Assembly (NCBI GenBank): GCA_933822405.4
Contig: CAKOGP040001770.1
Location: forward strand, 371,805 to 435,804
Source: Cylindrotheca closterium
Taxonomy: Eukaryota; Bacillariophyta; Bacillariophyceae; Bacillariales; Bacillariaceae
Reading direction: 5' to 3'
Length of the DNA: 64,000 bases
Part shown: piece after piece, positions 30,261 to 41,136 of the stretch
Position numbering within the stretch: the first letter of the stretch is position 1
Layout of the letters: each line of letters starts with the position of its first letter
Position numbers and translations under genes: made by a program
The notes under the pieces: model-generated
The model's input: only the letters and a program-made list of their open reading frames with translations
Databases searched by the model: none
What the model was told of the DNA's origin: nothing

Positions 30261-33200
30261 ATGATGCCACTAATGCAATCAATACGTCGAAGCAAATCGC
30301 CGAAAAGAGACGTTGGACAAGATTCCTCAGCAATAATGCTGAGCCCTGTTGAAAGTGAATCCAGTTCCAGCTTTGCCAACACTGGCAACGATGATTACGA
30401 ACTCGAAGCCGCTCCTCCACAGAGTCAAAGCTCCCAAATTAAGAAGCTGAAGAAAGTTTTCTTGCGGAACCCGGTGCATGCAGATTCCAATGATAGCTTG
30501 TCGCGTTCCAACAGAAGCCTTTCCACTAGTCTTAGAGGTGAAGAAGTCTTTCGCATTGCTATCAACGAGGATTCCATTCATGAAGATAGCAGCATACCAT
30601 GTAGTCCCAGGTGGCAGAGAACAGTCGGTGCTGTAGAAAAGCCGCCAAGTATCAAAAAGCTTGATACTCTCTTGGCTATGGGTGAAAGCTATTCAGAATC
30701 AGAGGATGAGGGGCATTCATCGAGACGATCCACAATTCGTACTTCTGTTGATGATGATATGAATATGGATGATTCAACACATCCAATTCCAGCTCTAGCA
30801 CCACCAAGCCTATCCGATCTGACTACTGTTTCGTCCAAGGTAGGCAACAAATCGACCAAGAGTATTGACACTGCCACAACAATGCAAATGTCAGAACTGT
30901 CTTTCCGAAATGGGAAGCCAAAGAGTTCACTTACGAGCTATGGTGGGGATAGTTACTCCGCGGCAAACTCAGCCAAAGCTTTCTGGAAGAATGCCTCGAG
31001 TCGAGCAAATCTTGACCAACCGAACAACGAGTCCTTTACTAGCCGAACGTCCACCATCCGTTCTGCTGTCGAGCAATCCTTGGAAGAGTCGACCCATGCT
31101 TTGCCTCCGCTGCAGAAAAACAGACCCCAAGGCCAGCAGCCAAGCATAGCTGAATTAAGCAATGATACGAGTACAAGTTCAAGACAACGACGATCCGATA
31201 TCGACTTGTCGTTGGATGGTGAGTCGACGCACGCGCTTCTGGCAACAGAGCCACCTACTCTTTTACCGTCGGCGGAAGAATCATCAGCTACAACTTCGGT
31301 CATGGGAAGAAAGTCTAGGTCTCCTGGACCAGCATCGAATAACTCAGGAACATGCAAATCACGCCAATCGCCAGCTAGGGCCCGCTCTGGAAACCGAGTG
31401 CGTTCCTCAAAGTCACCACATAAAAATTCATCGGATCCTGCTATCCTGCAGCAAATCATCCAACCTAATTTTGATCCTTGCAGTCCATCCTTGCGTGGGG
31501 AACGAAAGGTCTTGGAAGGAAGCAATGAACGAGGGGAACGATTCACGGTTCGACGCACAGTGTCCTCTCCCGTCCATCCAGGATCACGAAAACAACTTCT
31601 CCCGAAACCCGAGGAAAGGGGTCAACGAATGCGACGCTCCATTACAGCGGGTACGCTCGAAAGAGATTTGTCGCAATCGCCTTCGCGTCCACGGGGAAGC
31701 AGGTCTGTGCTGGCGAAATCCATGAAGGAGGAAGTCAGCGAACGGAGGGGTGTTGGTCAGCTGAGGGGATCGCTTCTGGATCGTAGTCGTTCCGACAACG
31801 CCAATATGAATTCTGACATAAGCGAACGCGGAATCCAAAGCATAGATACCAGAGATTTCCCTGGCGTTCAGGTGACGGAGTTGACCCAGAGAAATGCGGT
31901 TAGGAGTAGCAGTCCAGGGCTCAGGTTCCGAAATGTATCTCGCCAGACCACCAGGACAGAGCCTATTGACAAAAGAAAAAGCCACTCCACTAGAGCCGAG
32001 CGTTCGATTCCCATCGATATGGACTCTGATGCTGATGAAGAAACGCCTCTCAGGGGCGAAAGCAAAACATTCCATAGTAGGCAATGTTTGTCGTTCGAGA
32101 CAGAGTCAGGGGACGAAAGTCTGCATATGAACGACTACTCACTGAGCCCAAGAGGCAAAGTCGGTCCAATCAAAGGATTGCTTTTGAAGCGCAGTGGTTC
32201 CGACGGGGGGATCAGACCCTCCATGAGTGAACGCGGGGACCGAACCGCAGCCAGAAGAAATAGCACTGGTCTTCGGTTGGATCTGGCAGGGATGAGATCC
32301 AATTCGAGGAGCAAGAGTCCAGGATTTAGGCTTTTCGGAAATTCAGCTCGTCAGACTAGAACAGTACCGATCGATGAGGACAAAGACATAGATCCAGGTG
32401 AAAAGAGTCCGAGCAGGCTTGGAACGAAGGTCAAGGACAAGATCAAAAGTCTGAAAGAGAAGAGCATATCCCTGCGTGGCAAACGCTCGATCGAGGTAGA
32501 AGTAGATGACGAAAAACCCAAGCTGCAAAGTTTATCTTCGAGCCGTGAAACGCGTTCGGTCGATCTGGAATTGGATGGAGAAATGCCGACGTTGAAAAAC
32601 AAGTCCTCGCGGCGTGAAAGACGTTCGATCGATTTGGAATTGGATGGAGAAAAGCCCAACTTGAAAAGCAAATCCTCGCGGCGTGAAAAACGTTCGATTG
32701 ACTTTACATTAGATGAAGACAAGCCTAAGTTGAAAAACAAGTCCTCGCGCCGTGAAAGGCGGTCGATCGATTTGGAATTAAATGAAGACAAGCCGAAGTT
32801 GAACAAATCCTCGCGTCGCGAAAGGCGGTCGATCGATGTGGAAGTAGAGGAAGAAAAAGGCAAGAAAAGCAAATCGTCACGTCGTGAAAGGCGTTCGATC
32901 GATGTGGCATTAGATGAAGAAAGTGACAAGAAAAGCAAATCCTCGCGTCGTGAAAGGCGCTCGATCGATTTGGACTTGGATGAAGCAAGTAGCAAGAAAA
33001 GCAAATCCTCGCGTCGTGAAAGACGCACACTTTCAATTGATTTAGACTTTGGTTCAGACAAGCGGAAAGAGAAAAGTAAGAAGTCTAAAAGGCGAACTTA
33101 TTCCGTGGATTCGGGGGATAGCTTGAACTTCGAAAGCAGTCAACCCAAAGGGCAGAGAAGTCTTCTGACGGAAACCCTTGAGGATATTGCAGAGACTCCC

Positions 33201-33518
33201 GCACGAGTATCACGGTCTCGTAGTCGGAAGAAAGTTAGCCCAAAAAATAAATCCAAGTCTCCAAAAGGAAAGGCGTCTTCAAAAATCGAAGGTGACGGGA
33301 ATGAGACGAGCTCGACATTCGCTGACGCAGGCGACATTTCTGTTGACGGACCAAGCGCAACAAAATCACGCCCGGGGAGTCCTTCCAGCTTGTTCAGGAA
33401 GTTAAAAGGGATACGAAGCGAACGCTATCCCAAAAATGTCGCTGGTAGATCCTACAGCCCAAAGAAAGTCCCCTCGCCTTCCAAGAACAGAAAGTTGACG
33501 CGGCTGTCCATCTCGTAG
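30261..33518 (+). CDS. Large basic Ser/Arg-rich protein with RRERRSID repeats
   Basis: Single exon, 1085 residues, start ATGATG at 30261. No globular domain, signal peptide or membrane segment is recognised. Composition is Ser, Arg, Lys and Asp/Glu throughout, with many SP and RSxS sites (SPKRD, KSRSPGP, SRSPGFR). Residues about 735-932 (DNA 32465-33057) form about nine tandem units of 22-25 residues. The consensus is SSRRERRSIDLELDE, then Lys-Pro-Lys or Lys-Lys-Ser-Lys spacers, each centred on a basophilic-kinase-like Ser followed by an acidic patch. The C-terminus is strongly basic (KKVSPKNKSKSPKGKAS; KNRKLTRLSIS). A nuclear or cytoskeletal disordered scaffold, regulated by phosphorylation, would fit, but no function is shown. 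The periodic repeats also create a long antisense frame. Confidence 0.75.
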   Translation: MMPLMQSIRRSKSPKRDVGQDSSAIMLSPVESESSSSFANTGNDDYELEAAPPQSQSSQIKKLKKVFLRNPVHADSNDSLSRSNRSLSTSLRGEEVFRIAINEDSIHEDSSIPCSPRWQRTVGAVEKPPSIKKLDTLLAMGESYSESEDEGHSSRRSTIRTSVDDDMNMDDSTHPIPALAPPSLSDLTTVSSKVGNKSTKSIDTATTMQMSELSFRNGKPKSSLTSYGGDSYSAANSAKAFWKNASSRANLDQPNNESFTSRTSTIRSAVEQSLEESTHALPPLQKNRPQGQQPSIAELSNDTSTSSRQRRSDIDLSLDGESTHALLATEPPTLLPSAEESSATTSVMGRKSRSPGPASNNSGTCKSRQSPARARSGNRVRSSKSPHKNSSDPAILQQIIQPNFDPCSPSLRGERKVLEGSNERGERFTVRRTVSSPVHPGSRKQLLPKPEERGQRMRRSITAGTLERDLSQSPSRPRGSRSVLAKSMKEEVSERRGVGQLRGSLLDRSRSDNANMNSDISERGIQSIDTRDFPGVQVTELTQRNAVRSSSPGLRFRNVSRQTTRTEPIDKRKSHSTRAERSIPIDMDSDADEETPLRGESKTFHSRQCLSFETESGDESLHMNDYSLSPRGKVGPIKGLLLKRSGSDGGIRPSMSERGDRTAARRNSTGLRLDLAGMRSNSRSKSPGFRLFGNSARQTRTVPIDEDKDIDPGEKSPSRLGTKVKDKIKSLKEKSISLRGKRSIEVEVDDEKPKLQSLSSSRETRSVDLELDGEMPTLKNKSSRRERRSIDLELDGEKPNLKSKSSRREKRSIDFTLDEDKPKLKNKSSRRERRSIDLELNEDKPKLNKSSRRERRSIDVEVEEEKGKKSKSSRRERRSIDVALDEESDKKSKSSRRERRSIDLDLDEASSKKSKSSRRERRTLSIDLDFGSDKRKEKSKKSKRRTYSVDSGDSLNFESSQPKGQRSLLTETLEDIAETPARVSRSRSRKKVSPKNKSKSPKGKASSKIEGDGNETSSTFADAGDISVDGPSATKSRPGSPSSLFRKLKGIRSERYPKNVAGRSYSPKKVPSPSKNRKLTRLSIS
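32465..33057 (+). repeat. Tandem 66-75 nt coding repeat (RRERRSID units)
   Basis: About nine units within the gene at 30261-33518. Each begins near tcctcg(c/t)g(t/g)cgtgaaag and includes tcgatcgat. Later units are closer to one another than the first two, suggesting expansion toward the 3' end. Confidence 0.85.
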
Positions 33519-33766
33519 CCGTTTGAAGGGCTTTATTCAAATAGACAAAGGTTCCAACGGCGCAATATCATACAGGGGGGAATTAGAAGTTAGGAATAAC
33601 ATAATATCATACAGATAAAGAAATTGATTAGAGACAGGAGGCTTCAGGTGATGTGCCTACCGTATGTCATTGCAATGTATGCAACAAATGCGATGAAGAT
33701 CCGACTAAATCGACTTGCAAGTGCCATCAAGGATACTCAACAAAATCCTCATCATTCAATGTCAAC

Positions 33767-34776
33767 ATGATCTCCTCGTCGTTTGTGGCATTTGTTTTCT
33801 TCTCGCTGTACTTAGAACATCTCATCTTTGGCCCGAATGCTTTTGCTTTTGCTTTCCTGACCGTTGGGCAACGCAGATTCCAACAACAGAGTCGATCTTC
33901 AAGCAGATGCGCCACGAAGAAAGAAGGATACAAGTTTGGTGACATCAGTCGTGGGCTGATTGGTAAATTTCAAAAGGATGTCAACTCATTGACTGGCAAG
34001 AAGAAGTATGAACTCGGTAGGAAGATTGTTGATTTTGGTGTCACATTTGTAGCAAAGCTTTCGAACTGTATCGTATTTTTCACTTTCAAACAGGTGACTT
34101 TACTCGGTGGTTGGATCAAAAGGGACGAAGCGAGGTTGGCAGCTGGGTGCAAGGATTTACGGACAAGCCGAACTACAAAGTTGGCGACCTGTCCCGCGAA
34201 GTTCTTCGGAGATTGCGAAGCGGAGAATATAGCACAGAGGACATTATGTTGTTTTTGAAGATCGTCGCAATTGTCGGGGCTAATGTCCAGCCAGTGGCAG
34301 CGGTGCTTCCAATGAAAGTCTTGGTAGAAATGGTGGAGGTCAGCCTGGCACAGGACTTGTCAACCAAAGTTGTGGGAATACTAACGAACGAAGTTGACTC
34401 AAGGATGAAAGAGATGGTAACTGGGGACAAGGATTACAAATTGGGTGACGTGACAAAGAAGACATTGACAGGAAGTAAAGACTACCAGCTAGGGGATTTT
34501 ACAAAAGGAATCGTAGAGCAAATGGCATCAAAGGACTATGAATTTGGTGATATCACAAGGAAGCTGTTGAATAGAGGGAATAAAGAAGAGGTGGGCGCGT
34601 CCAACACTGCTGACCAACAACAGATTGAGGACACAACAAACCAAATAATGGAAGCATGCGACAAGAGACACTTTTCCTCGAAGCAAGACGATGCAGCTAT
34701 AAAAAATATCGAGTTAGAAGCATGGGACCAGAAACTTCTCAATACTATTGAGCGCAAGAACAGGGGTAATTCCTAA
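33767..34776 (+). CDS. Plastid-candidate protein with repeated YxxGD[IVLF][ST] motifs
   Basis: Two exons, 33767-34016 and 34094-34776, 310 residues. The 77-nt intron (GTAGGA...AAACAG) splits a repeat and the join restores KKYELGDFTRWLD, strong support for it. A hydrophobic start and NAFAFAFLT near residue 30 suggest a signal plus plastid transit peptide. The repeat [DNGK]-Y-x-[LFV]-G-D-[ILVF]-[ST]-[RK] occurs six times: YKFGDISRG, YELGDFTRW, YKVGDLSRE, YKLGDVTKK, YQLGDFTKG and YEFGDITRK. Between the third and fourth is a hydrophobic helix (IVAIVGANVQPVAAVLPMKV). I recall YxFGDIT-type repeats in other diatom proteins, but no function is known. The C-terminal 70 residues are charged and helical. 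Confidence 0.72.
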
Positions 34777-34831
34777 TTTGATATATATATCGAGTTTAGG
34801 ACTACAATCTCTTTACAGATAGAATTCATAT

Positions 34832-36549
34832 TTAGTAGAAGCGCTCATCCAATCGGCTGTCAGTATCCCAGTCCGAATTTGGTGCTGCCAAAAGAACTGG
34901 TCTCCTTTTCGTATCAAATAACGTCAGCTTGAGCATGTAGATGAATACCAAAACACAAGCGACGACTGCGAATAAAAGAGTTTCGTTCACGAATTTAATA
35001 TGTGCCAGAACTCCAATGACAATCATGATGAATCCGTACAGCGCTAGCATTGCTAGTGGGGGAAGACCGGGCATTGAGCCTTCTTGCTTGTACTTTCTTG
35101 CCTTCTTTGCTGATTTGAGTCGCTTGGCGACGATAAGCATCATCATGCCAGCAAGGAAAGTACATAAAATGGACAGGAGGATGATGTCTGAACCTGACCA
35201 CAAATCTCTTCGAAACTGATCCAAACTTCTGCAATCTTCGTCGCACCAAACGCCATACTTGTAAATTCTTTGACACATGTTCCATTCACCAACGTCGTAG
35301 TTATCAGAGAGAGCGCGCTGTTGTTGGTCTTCAATGTCCTTCCAGAATTCGTTTGAAAAGACCTAAAGTAGAAGGTGAGACGATGTTATAACCGTGAAGC
35401 AATCCAAAAGTTGATAGTAGGATGACCCCATCCTTACCTCTAGTTGACCTTCGACAGCGACTGGTTTGCGCGATTCAAGCCCTGAACGGCGGACTAGGCC
35501 ATCGGTTGCTGCAAGATTTCTATAACCATTGTCCTTGGCATAATAATAGTTGTTGTTGAAATCATCGTTCGCTTGGAAGGCATCATCGTGGAAATCATCG
35601 TTGAAGTAATCATCTCCTTGATTTGCGTTGTTATTCCCTTGCTCCTGTTCTTGATTCTCGCCGTTCCCATCATCGTCATAGTTTCGTTTTTCGCCATTTT
35701 CTGCAATGTAATCATCATCATACCAGCTCACTTTTAGCTTATTGAAGGTATCAGAGATTTGGTCGGGCTGACAGCCCTCGCATTTGTAAAATGGCGGTCT
35801 GAAAGAGACTTTGGAAGAAATGAGATTCCCATTCACAATGTATCCACTATTTTGGTGGAAACGTGGGGTCTTTCCATCATCGTACTGTTCTGAACATTGG
35901 GCATCTGTGTATATCTTCAGTGAAAACTTGGTGGAAGTATAGGTTTGTCGATCTTGGCAACCAATTTTGGCATAGAGAGGAGTGTCGGTATTTTCTGTCT
36001 CGCCCAGTTGAACACAGTTCAAATATCCAGCATCAGACGGGAGTGTGAACTTTGTCCCATAAACGAGCGCTTCATGATTGAAGTAGGCTCTCATGTAGTG
36101 AGCAATCGACACAATAAAGGTTCCAATTTCGTTGAAATGACATTGATTTCTATTGGCGGCGTCAAAGAAGGTATATTTGATCATGTATCCATTGTTGCTA
36201 AAAAAAGAAAATAGATATCACACAATGAAATGTGCGATGTGTTAAGCTGTGATTCTCTCGTAATTGGTCGTGGTGAACATGCATTAAGAACAACTTACTA
36301 GTTGATACAGGAAAGTGGCATTACGCTGACTCCATCAAATCCAATGTTGTCACTCCAATGAAACATGTCATCGTCAATGTCTTGATTGCTTGAAACCCAA
36401 TCGTCGGCATACTCTCCACCACCGTTTTGTTGACCTTGGTCATCAGTATAGTAGTCATTCACATTGTAATATTGATTCCCATTATTTGCACCCCGCACTA
36501 CTGCCACAAGGGCTAGAAATACCAGAGATGGCTGTACTCCTCGCATCAT
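34832..36549 (-). CDS. Secretory-pathway type I membrane protein, unknown family
   Basis: Three exons: 36549-36299, 36197-35438 and 35362-34832, 513 residues. Introns are 101 nt (GTAAGT...TTTTAG) and 75 nt (GTAAGG...TTTAG). The signal peptide MMRGVQPSLVFLALVAVVRG is followed by a Tyr/Asn/Asp-rich segment and a Cys-containing lumenal region (LNCVQLGE; IGCQDRQTY; DAQCSEQYDD; FYKCEGCQPD). An Asn/Asp/Glu-rich low-complexity stretch of about 60 residues follows, and a second Cys pair (VWCDEDCRSLD). Three hydrophobic helices end the protein: IILLSILCTFLAGMMMLIV, LAMLALYGFIMIVIGVLA and LLFAVVACVLVFIYMLKL. The short tail is cytosolic. I know similar secreted Cys/low-complexity/TM proteins only as unnamed diatom families. 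Confidence 0.75.
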
Positions 36550-37160
36550 CGTGAGTTTGAAAAAGTTGATTTTTCATTTCTTGAAGTCGCAGGTTCGATC
36601 GGAGAAGTCTGCCTTCGTTTTGTCGCCTGCCGTCTAGTATTCTGTTGTAGAAATGTACCGGACATCAACATGAAACTGTCGTTATGCGTTATTGGCCGTT
36701 TTCTGGCAATTCAAACCTCTTTCCCCCTAACTCTGTCCTCAAACTCCCACGTCCCCTTCCCAAAATATCAGTTTTGGTTGTCCAACCTTTTTTCCTTCAA
36801 CCATACTGTAGTGGCAACAACAACTTCAATCCGAAGTATTCGACTATACCAGTGTCAAGTCCATACCGGTATATAATAATGAAGAGCCATAAATATTGTT
36901 CAACTCTTAAGAGATTCAGTAATAAAGGTAACAAAAACCTTTGCCTACTGTGACACCACTGTATATGATGGTAGTACCACTGTATAGCAAAAGCTCCATC
37001 AGAATTTTGGGAGTTTCGAATACTCCAATGAGTCGAGCGAAAGAAATTGCGACGTGTTGGTTGACCAGTCAAGACTCCAGCAAATATCACGAGTGAACCT
37101 CCGGAAAACATCATAATGCAAGCACAAGAAGACACACCCTTGCTCAGTTGACAAAAAGAT
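36550..37160. other. Divergent intergenic region
   Basis: About 610 bp between head-to-head genes. TACCGGTA at 36864-36871. Short open frames here have no recognisable content. Confidence 0.4.
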
Positions 37161-38651
37161 ATGACTGAAACTAGTGCTATGGTATCGTCGGCGAGCCAAC
37201 AGATAGAAAGCAGCCCTGCAAGCAGCATTATGCAAAATGGTGGGAGTGATGCGGAAAGTCCATCGCATGCTTCCGTTAATGAAACCTTATCATTCCGTCT
37301 CCCTATATCTGGTGATGATGATGAATTCGGCGTTTCCGATGTTGTGGAACAAGTTTTACTATTCGGATGTGGGTTAGGCAGTTCTCTGTGTTGTAAGTTC
37401 CTTCTCAATTTGCGTGCCGTCTCGCAACCAACTTTAATGCTCACGCTTCTGGTTCCTCTCGTCTTCCAAACAAATCCAGACATTGCAACGCTCTCGTCTC
37501 TGGTATATTTCATGCTGCTATATGGTCCGAAATCTTATGTTGACCTGAATCTTGCCGTATATCTACCTCTTTTGCCCATTTCCTTTGCCCAGGCAAAATG
37601 GGATGCCTATTACGACCACGTATTTCAGTCTCGTCGGACATTTTTGTTTCGTGGTTTATTGGCCTTTGGATTGTCACTGTGGGGGGCGATTGGTATGACT
37701 TCACCGAAGTCTCCGGGACTTGGAATGGTTATTTGGAATGCAGTGCTGCAGGGTACTGGTGGCGCCATCTTATACGGCACACTCAATCAATTGGCATCTT
37801 TTGTGGGTGTCACAGACAAGGAGCACCGAAGGGCCAAGGCCACAGTGTCAGCCGGAGTGCAAGCTTCAGCAGTAGTAGTACTCTTGGTTACGATTTTCAG
37901 TGACTTTGAGCAGCAGGACAGAGCAAAATATGTTTCCTTTATGTGGATCATTGTTGCCATCGAAGCAGTTTGCTTTTTAATGTTCGTGTGGCTGATAGTG
38001 AAGCAGCCAAGAGTTGCAGCATCATTGATTCGACGAGACTCCTCGTTGGAGCTCAGTCAGAGTAGTTTTGGAGAATCAGAACGACGTGACGAAGGGGACG
38101 GATTGATCACAGAGCCACTGTTGGTACAATCGAATGAAATTGGCAACAGCTCTTCCAATCGGCAACTAACGTATGTTGACTTGTGGAGTCTGACGAAAAG
38201 TTGCATCTACGTCATGCTTGCAACCTTGATACCCAGTTTTCTAGTGGGATCATGGTTCACAAATGTGAAAACGGAATGGATGCGATTGCCACAAATCCTA
38301 TTCTATACTCGGATTTTTGCCGATTTTGCGGGGCGCTTGGCGACCATTGTCCTTCCTCCTCGCGGGATCAGTTGTCTTGTCTATGGTGCAGCATTCCGCC
38401 TGATCCCAGTGATCATCTTCTTTAGCCTCGGTGAAGGAAACGATATTTTACTCATTGCCCTTGTGGCAGCAATCGCATTCTTGTCGGGATATCTGGTGAC
38501 GGGATGCTTCCAACTGGCACCAGAGTGCATACCAGAAGCGATGAGGGCTTCCAACCTTTCGAAGCAAGCAAGTTTGCTGACAGTGGCATTTTCAGTAGCT
38601 GCTGTTGGTGGTCTTTGTGCCAGTTTTGCGCTAATGGATCTTGGTCTGTAG
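37161..38651 (+). CDS. Multi-pass membrane transporter, ENT (SLC29)-like
   Basis: Single exon, 496 residues. A polar N-terminus of about 60 residues is followed by roughly eleven hydrophobic segments, split by a charged cytosolic loop at about residues 290-335 (RRDSSLELSQSSFGESERRDE). That 6+5 topology and the motif YTRIFADFAGRLAT, resembling the F-D-x-x-G-R signature after a TM helix in equilibrative nucleoside transporters, suggest SLC29. The late segment LVTGCFQLAPECIPEAMRAS could correspond to the final ENT helices. It could instead be a divergent MFS protein. Substrate is not readable. No plastid or mitochondrial leader is seen, so plasma membrane or endomembrane is likely. Confidence 0.6.
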   Translation: MTETSAMVSSASQQIESSPASSIMQNGGSDAESPSHASVNETLSFRLPISGDDDEFGVSDVVEQVLLFGCGLGSSLCCKFLLNLRAVSQPTLMLTLLVPLVFQTNPDIATLSSLVYFMLLYGPKSYVDLNLAVYLPLLPISFAQAKWDAYYDHVFQSRRTFLFRGLLAFGLSLWGAIGMTSPKSPGLGMVIWNAVLQGTGGAILYGTLNQLASFVGVTDKEHRRAKATVSAGVQASAVVVLLVTIFSDFEQQDRAKYVSFMWIIVAIEAVCFLMFVWLIVKQPRVAASLIRRDSSLELSQSSFGESERRDEGDGLITEPLLVQSNEIGNSSSNRQLTYVDLWSLTKSCIYVMLATLIPSFLVGSWFTNVKTEWMRLPQILFYTRIFADFAGRLATIVLPPRGISCLVYGAAFRLIPVIIFFSLGEGNDILLIALVAAIAFLSGYLVTGCFQLAPECIPEAMRASNLSKQASLLTVAFSVAAVGGLCASFALMDLGL

Positions 38652-38795
38652 AAGGAAACAGTAACGTGATCTTGCAACTCTTGAAATAGCATCACAAAGG
38701 ACTTACTTAGCTCCTTTTGTCATGGATTTTTATATTTGAATTTTGAAAGTTCACGTCAACAATATATTATAGTAGTATTAATATCATATAAAACC

Positions 38796-39500
38796 ATGGC
38801 GGACAAGAATCAACAACCCAAAGAGTCACGCGGATATGCAGTAGCTCGAGGAAGTTCTAGAGATGTAGACAATCACCGTCGACGAGATAAGGAGGAAGAA
38901 AGCCGCTCCAATAAGGGTTCTCGACACGACGACAGGAAATCGCGAAAACGGCACCATCCCAGTCGTCGTCGTCGTCGCCACCATCATCGAGAAGATCAAA
39001 GTAGTAGCTCCTCTGATTCTTCATCACACCGTTACAAACGCAAGCGTAGTAGAAAAAGGGAGCAGGAGAGGTATGACGATGACGATGACGATACCGATAA
39101 AAGACTCCCAGAATCATCGAGAAGTCACAAACGAAGACGTCGAGACTTTGGTGGCGATTCCTCCACTGACCACCACTCGACTGATCAAAAGCCTAGATGG
39201 CCTGATAGGCAAGAACAACAACAACAACAACAAGAGACTACTGGATTGACTGCCAATAAAAATGATAGTCAAGAAGAATCATCGACAAAGGGTTTAAAAC
39301 CCTTACCCGAACGGCGTGCTACTGGTGTACCAATGTTTCTTCCCCGACAGCAGGGAGAACGACCAAGGCTCAACTTGGCGGTGAAACGAAGTCGTGGAGG
39401 CGTCATTGTCGCTCAAGCAATGAAGGCCAAAGGGCCAGATAGAACTATTGGCTTTGTATCTGGCTGGACATCTCGAAAGAGTCGTTTCACCGAAACGTAA
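38796..39500 (+). CDS. Arg/Ser/His-rich basic protein, possible RNA-processing factor
   Basis: Single exon, 234 residues from ATG 38796 (aaaccATGGCG, good context; the frame is open 60 nt further upstream but MADKNQQPKE is the likely start). Residues 20-120 are dominated by Arg, Ser, His, Lys and Asp (SRRRRRHHHRED, RKRSRKRE), like RS domains of splicing factors, without an RRM. A Gln run at about residues 145-152 corresponds to a CAA tract. The C-terminal 60 residues are better structured and probably conserved: GVPMFLPRQQGERPRLNLAV, then GPDRTIGFVSGWTSRK. A nuclear role is inferred from composition only. Confidence 0.65.
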   Translation: MADKNQQPKESRGYAVARGSSRDVDNHRRRDKEEESRSNKGSRHDDRKSRKRHHPSRRRRRHHHREDQSSSSSDSSSHRYKRKRSRKREQERYDDDDDDTDKRLPESSRSHKRRRRDFGGDSSTDHHSTDQKPRWPDRQEQQQQQQETTGLTANKNDSQEESSTKGLKPLPERRATGVPMFLPRQQGERPRLNLAVKRSRGGVIVAQAMKAKGPDRTIGFVSGWTSRKSRFTET

Positions 39501-39702
39501 ATAGTAAATAGCAAACAAACCAGCATCTCGTCACTATAGCAGTAGAGGAAGTAGATTAAATATATCATAAAGTGAACGGCAGCTTTTTACTGGTAACTGC
39601 CTCAAAATTTAATGGGCATTTTAGAGGAGATGCAATGCATGGCATGCAGTTCGACAAGATACGAACTAGCACGACGTGTACAATTACAGTACGATAATTG
39701 TT

Positions 39703-41136
39703 TTACTTTTTGGAAGTGCCATCGTCCAACACCATACTCCCCACACTGTCACCCATGTTACCAACGAGGATGGCTCCCCAACCGGGCCACAAGATTGTCC
39801 CGACTCCACCTCCAATCGCTGTGCAAACCAGGCCAAATCCACGAGAGATGGCCAGTTGTGTGGATTTCTTGAGCATGGAAGTTGCCAAGGCACCATTGAA
39901 TCCTTCCTTATCTTCTCCTTCGCCTTCTTGCAATCTCTTCTTTCGTCGGTCCCTGATATAAATGTAGTAACCATAAAAGAGAATTGCTTGGTGGACGCTG
40001 TAGTCTGCCATGTAAGCAATCAGATTGGCAGAAAAGGTGGTGTGGAACATGGAATGCATCACCTCTGATTTCGTCTCGCCCTTGGCCGACATTGTGAGGG
40101 AAGCCGTGAAAGGATCCATTGTCAATTTATCCATGCGGACCTCGTCGTAGTATTTGGCTGCAATCTTTTCATACAAGCGCATCACTAATGTGACGGCATG
40201 AAACTTGGCAAAGGCAACGACTGCCTTGCTTTGCAGAGAAGACCACTTCTTTTCCCATTCCTCCTGTAGAAAATGAAATAAATAACGAAATGTGAGATTA
40301 TGTTTTGCTTGTGCACTCAATGCATAATACAGAAGGTTGATGAAAGGTGTTGGGAAGAATGAATGAATGAATCAATCAATCATCGCGATACCAAATGCTC
40401 TGTTGTACAAGTTAACTTCACAGCACCAGATGTTGTACAGATTTCCCTTTCGGGAAAATTGTAGAACGAGGGCCAAAACTTCAGATTTCAGCGATGGTAA
40501 AACCATCCATCATTGCAAGGTATATCGCACACTTCCCACACCACCTTTCACCAACTACTTTTAAAACTAAATCGCAATAAGAACGCACCGTTTCCCACTT
40601 GTCGGCCTCTTCATCCGCTTCTCGTTGGGTCAATTCTCCTTTCTTGACCTTTTCTTGGCGCTTCATGTCACCGTCCAATTGTTCCGTCATGAAGTTTGCC
40701 ATGATTAGGGCTCCTTGTTGAGTGGTCACTCGTATTGACTGTTTGTTTTCATTTGCAATAAATACAATAGATAGTTAGTTTTGAAAAGAGTACAAGATAC
40801 ACAGAATCAAAAACAGTTGGAAAAAGATTCGATGGTTCCCAAAATCCAGCACAAAAATTGAGCAAGCACCCGGCGTATTGAATATGATGACCAGATTTCA
40901 GGAATTCCATTCGAACACATAGAAAGACTCACACCCAAAATAAAAGCACGAGGCTTCAAATGGTCAAAGAACCCCCTTTTGAAGTGGCCCACCGGACGTA
41001 GGGAAATCTCGGAAATCACCACTCTTGGTCTTCGGGCAGATGTGGCTAGAATTCTACTGCTTCCTCCATTATTGTTGCTGCTGCTCGCAATGGATGGTGA
41101 AGACCATTCGAACAGCATGTTCTGAAGGGGCAACAT
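39703..41136 (-). CDS. Conserved-looking membrane protein, three exons, unknown function
   Basis: Exons 41136-40933, 40738-40589 and 40263-39703 give 304 residues, all joins phase 0. Introns are 194 nt (GTGAGT...AACAG) and 325 nt (GTGCGT...CTACAG), the longest here. Exon 1 encodes a Ser/Arg/Pro leader ending GHFKRGFFDHLKPRAFILG. Exon 2 is a charged helix (QEKVKKGELTQREADEEADK). Exon 3 starts EEWEKKWSSLQSKAVVAFAK and has two or three membrane-compatible segments (FSANLIAYMADYSVHQAILF; LAISRGFGLVCTAIGGGVG; ILWPGWGAILVGN), ending in SKK. I do not recognise the family. The GGGVGTILWPGWG glycine-rich hairpin near the C-terminus is distinctive. It converges on the RS-rich gene with 202 bp between stops. 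Confidence 0.7.
40264..40588 (-). other. Long intron (325 nt) of the membrane-protein gene
   Basis: Donor GTGCGT at 40588, acceptor TTCTACAG ending at 40264, phase 0. It is the longest intron I infer in the window and includes an ATTC-type short repeat near 40355-40380. Confidence 0.7.

Noticed and set aside
32351..33061. 236-codon open frame on the minus strand
   Set aside because: It is the antisense of the in-frame RRERRSID repeats; periodic DNA of a multiple-of-three length keeps other frames open.
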